Shown here: positions 13,783 through 15,245 of the stretch, piece after piece
Numbering within the stretch: position 1 is the stretch's first letter
How the letters are laid out: each line of letters opens with the position of its first letter
Origin: an uncultured Peptococcaceae bacterium
Lineage (GTDB): Bacteria > Bacillota > Peptococcia > Peptococcales > Peptococcaceae
Reading direction: 5' to 3'
Assembly (NCBI GenBank): GCA_937976375.1
Contig: CALJRU010000045.1
Coordinates: 1 to 15,245, forward strand
DNA: 15,245 bases
Translations under genes and position numbers: made by a program
Notes under the pieces: generated by a model
Seen by the model: the letters and a program-made list of their open reading frames with translations, nothing else
What the model was told of the DNA's origin: nothing
Databases searched by the model: none

Positions 13783-14325
13783 ATGTTTACCACCAACGAT
13801 CTTCTCATCGTCATTGATATGCAAAATGATTTCATCGACGGCGCGCTTGGCACCAAAGAAGCGCAGTCCATCGTTGATAATGTTGCTGAGCGCATCCGCC
13901 ATCATCAAGGGCCGGTATTCTACACCCTCGATACCCACGAAAGCAATTATCTCGAGACCCAGGAGGGACACTATCTGCCGGTCGTTCACTGCCAGAAAGG
14001 CAGCGACGGCTGGGCGCTCAATGATACCGTGGCCCGTGCGCTGCGTATGCAGAATGCCCAAGGTTTTGAAAAGCCAACCTTCGGCTCCACCGCTTTGGCG
14101 CACGCAGTTGCTCAGGCCCACGCCGAACGGCCTTTCACATCCATCACCCTAATTGGCGTCTGCACCGATATTTGTGTCATCTCCAACGCCATGCTGCTCA
14201 AAGCTTCCCTGCCGAATGTGCCGATCTATATCAATGCCAGTCTCTGCGCTGGCGTAACGCCGGAAAGCCATGATACAGCCCTCAAGGCCATGGAAGCCTG
14301 TCAGATGGCGGTTCTCCATGCTTGA
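13783..14325 (+). CDS. Isochorismatase-family cysteine hydrolase (nicotinamidase-like)
   Basis: This encodes a 180-residue cysteine hydrolase of the isochorismatase superfamily. The catalytic triad is visible: D12 in IDMQNDF, K97 in FEKPTFGS and C131 in GVCTDICV (with the usual preceding cis-peptide region). D50 and H52 in LDTHESNY, with H69, sit where nicotinamidases bind their metal, so amide hydrolysis of nicotinamide or a similar compound is plausible, though the length is short and the exact substrate is not determined. The ATG at 13783 is preceded by AAGGAGG (13765-13771). It is the first gene of an operon; the next gene starts inside its last codons. Its partners (a base-damage glycosylase and a cupin) do not point to a single pathway. 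Confidence 0.88.
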   Translation: MFTTNDLLIVIDMQNDFIDGALGTKEAQSIVDNVAERIRHHQGPVFYTLDTHESNYLETQEGHYLPVVHCQKGSDGWALNDTVARALRMQNAQGFEKPTFGSTALAHAVAQAHAERPFTSITLIGVCTDICVISNAMLLKASLPNVPIYINASLCAGVTPESHDTALKAMEACQMAVLHA

Positions 14326-14842
14326 GCATGTGAACCACACGCTGACGCCTTGGGTGGATGACGCCAGCCGTGTGCTTGTATTGGGCACCATGCCTTCGCC
14401 GAAATCCCGCGCCCGCGGCATGTACTACGGACACCCGCAGAATCGTTTCTGGCCAACGCTGGCAGCACTATGGCAGGAGAACGTACCGCGCACACCAGAG
14501 GCGGCTCGCGCCTTCGCTGCGCGCCACCATATTGCACTCTGGGATGTGCTTGCATCTTGTGCCATCGATGGCGCCGCCGACGCCTCCATCGCCGACCCTG
14601 TGCCCAACGATGTGCCCGCACTTTTGGCAGCACATCCGCAGCTCCAGCATATTGTCACCACCGGCAAAAAGGCAGCCGATCTTTACAAGCGCCATCTGCT
14701 GCCGCTGACCAACCTGCCAGCACTGGCACTGCCTTCCACTTCCGCTGCCAATCGCGGCTGGTGGCCGGACGATAAGCTCGTCGATGCCTACCGAGCCCTC
14801 TATCATCTCATCGAAGGAGAACCTGCCCATGGATCCAAATAA
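14318..14842 (+). CDS. DNA-deoxyinosine (hypoxanthine) glycosylase, UDG superfamily
   Basis: This encodes a 174-residue protein of the family 6 uracil-DNA-glycosylase superfamily (hypoxanthine-DNA glycosylase), which removes deaminated adenine from DNA. Motifs are GTMPSPKSR (23-31), YYGHPQNRFWP (36-46, with N42 near the proposed catalytic Asn), WDVLASC (75-81), VTTGKKAADLY (113-123) and the DNA-intercalating loop LPSTSAANRGWW (138-149). Length matches the family. The frame is open further upstream to 14270, but ATG 14318 (product starting MLEHVNHTL) begins the conserved part and overlaps the upstream stop by 8 nt, suggesting translational coupling rather than a strong RBS. It also overlaps the cupin gene by 14 nt. 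Confidence 0.88.
   Translation: MLEHVNHTLTPWVDDASRVLVLGTMPSPKSRARGMYYGHPQNRFWPTLAALWQENVPRTPEAARAFAARHHIALWDVLASCAIDGAADASIADPVPNDVPALLAAHPQLQHIVTTGKKAADLYKRHLLPLTNLPALALPSTSAANRGWWPDDKLVDAYRALYHLIEGEPAHGSK
14814..14820 (+). promoter_or_regulatory. RBS deciding the cupin start
   Basis: AAGGAGA, inside the end of the glycosylase gene, is eight nt before ATG 14829. An in-frame ATG at 14784 would add 15 non-conserved residues and lacks an RBS. Confidence 0.75.
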
Positions 14843-15161
14843 TCTTTTCGAACCCGGCGATCCCATGCCGGAAGAAGTCACCACCGTTCTCTATGAAGCC
14901 AATGGCACCCGCATTGAACAAATCATCAGCTGGGGTCAGGCCACGTCTGAAAGCTTCTGGTACGACCAGGAAGAGGACGAATGGCTGGTGCTGCTCAAGG
15001 GCCGCGCCATCCTCCGCTATGAAGACGGCACGCTGCTGCCTCTGCGCAAGGGCAAGCCGCATCTGATTCGCGCCCATGAGCGTCATCAAGTGGCTGCCAC
15101 CACCTCGCCAACCATCTGGCTTTGTGTATTCAGCGCTGTAGAACCGAAAGCGCTCGCATAA
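14829..15161 (+). CDS. Small single-domain cupin protein
   Basis: This encodes a 110-residue cupin. Strand-forming segments surround the first cupin-like motif (FWYDQEEDEWLVLLKG, 43-58), in which the usual HxH metal ligands are replaced by YDQ while the Glu (E49 or E51) and the closing Gly (G58) remain. The second motif region is HLIRAHERHQV (78-88) with H86 in the conserved position. A complete HxH...E...H metal site is therefore not evident, and function (binding, isomerase or other) cannot be assigned. The protein is the last gene of the operon, overlapping the glycosylase gene by 14 nt in another frame, and two hairpins follow the stop. Confidence 0.82.
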   Translation: MDPNNLFEPGDPMPEEVTTVLYEANGTRIEQIISWGQATSESFWYDQEEDEWLVLLKGRAILRYEDGTLLPLRKGKPHLIRAHERHQVAATTSPTIWLCVFSAVEPKALA

Positions 15162-15165
15162 AAAA

Positions 15166-15191
15166 ACTCGCACAGCAAAAACTGTGCGAGT
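15166..15191 (-). terminator. Hairpin with minus-strand U-tract
   Basis: A 10-bp perfect stem (15166-15175 with 15182-15191) has a CAAAAA loop. A6 lies on its 5' side on the plus strand, so only minus-strand transcripts get a U-tract. It probably ends a convergent gene beyond the window, and may also help stop the cupin operon. Confidence 0.65.
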
Positions 15192-15200
15192 CAGCTTGTC

Positions 15201-15230
15201 GAAAAAGGTCACCGCAAGGTGGCCTTTTTC
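15201..15230. terminator. Bidirectional terminator after the cupin operon
   Basis: A 13-bp stem with one G-U wobble (15201-15213 with 15218-15230) closes on GCAA and has A5 at the start and T5 at the end. It is suited to terminate the + operon and any convergent gene to the right. Confidence 0.88.
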
Positions 15231-15245
15231 TCGTCTTAAGCCTCA

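Noticed and set aside
1..15245. CRISPR arrays, tRNA/rRNA genes, insertion sequences or phage genes
   Set aside because: Reading both strands, I saw no repeat-spacer series, tRNA cloverleaf, transposase motif or IS-like terminal repeats. The inverted repeats present are terminators or local regulatory dyads.

Overview
The window looks like about 15 kb of the chromosome of an anaerobic, mid-GC Bacillota (Firmicutes). The pointers are strong AGGAGG-type ribosome binding sites, sigma-A-like promoters, a C-terminal S-layer-homology (SLH) anchor on a large surface protein, an AzlCD exporter and short intergenic regions with U-tract terminators. A Peptococcus-like or other gut-associated clostridial lineage would fit, but the species cannot be fixed from the sequence.

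Layout. 1-353 (+): the last ~117 codons of an ABC exporter ATPase. 508-4794 (-): a 1428-residue secreted adhesin-like protein (fibro-slime domain, CnaB-type and isopeptide pilin-like domains, three C-terminal SLH motifs). 5079-6965 (-): a PAPS-independent aryl-sulfate sulfotransferase (assT) with no signal peptide. 7096-7959 (-): a LysR-type regulator, divergent from azlC-azlD (8080-9160, +). 9314-10792 (-) and 11036-12514 (-): two tandem DASS/SLC13-type anion transporters of identical length. 12785-13465 (+): a Crp/Fnr-family regulator divergent from the second transporter. 13466-13782: a structured, AT-rich gap with a possible 58-aa membrane peptide. 13783-15161 (+): an overlapping three-gene operon (cysteine amidohydrolase, deoxyinosine/hypoxanthine DNA glycosylase, cupin), closed by two hairpins.

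Main result. A 12-bp palindrome with consensus WAGTCYRGRCTA lies upstream of assT and of both DASS genes. At all three it is followed, on the transcribed strand, by exactly 24 nt and then a -10-like hexamer (TATACT, TAGAAT, TATCAT). This puts its centre near -42, the classical class II activator position of Crp/Fnr proteins. The third site lies in the intergenic region shared with the crp/fnr-like gene. I infer one local regulon in which this regulator, which lacks both the cAMP-pocket signature and the Fe-S cysteine set, controls an aryl-sulfate transferase and two anion transporters. A second regulatory unit is the lysR/azlC intergenic region, where an 18-bp direct repeat (30-bp period) sits inside the lysR promoter and over the azlC -35.

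How the genes may work together (inference): the DASS carriers move an organic anion or sulfate/aryl sulfate across the membrane, cytosolic AssT transfers the sulfuryl group between phenolic compounds, and the Crp/Fnr protein senses a small molecule of this pathway. Neither the transported substrate nor the effector can be read from the sequence.
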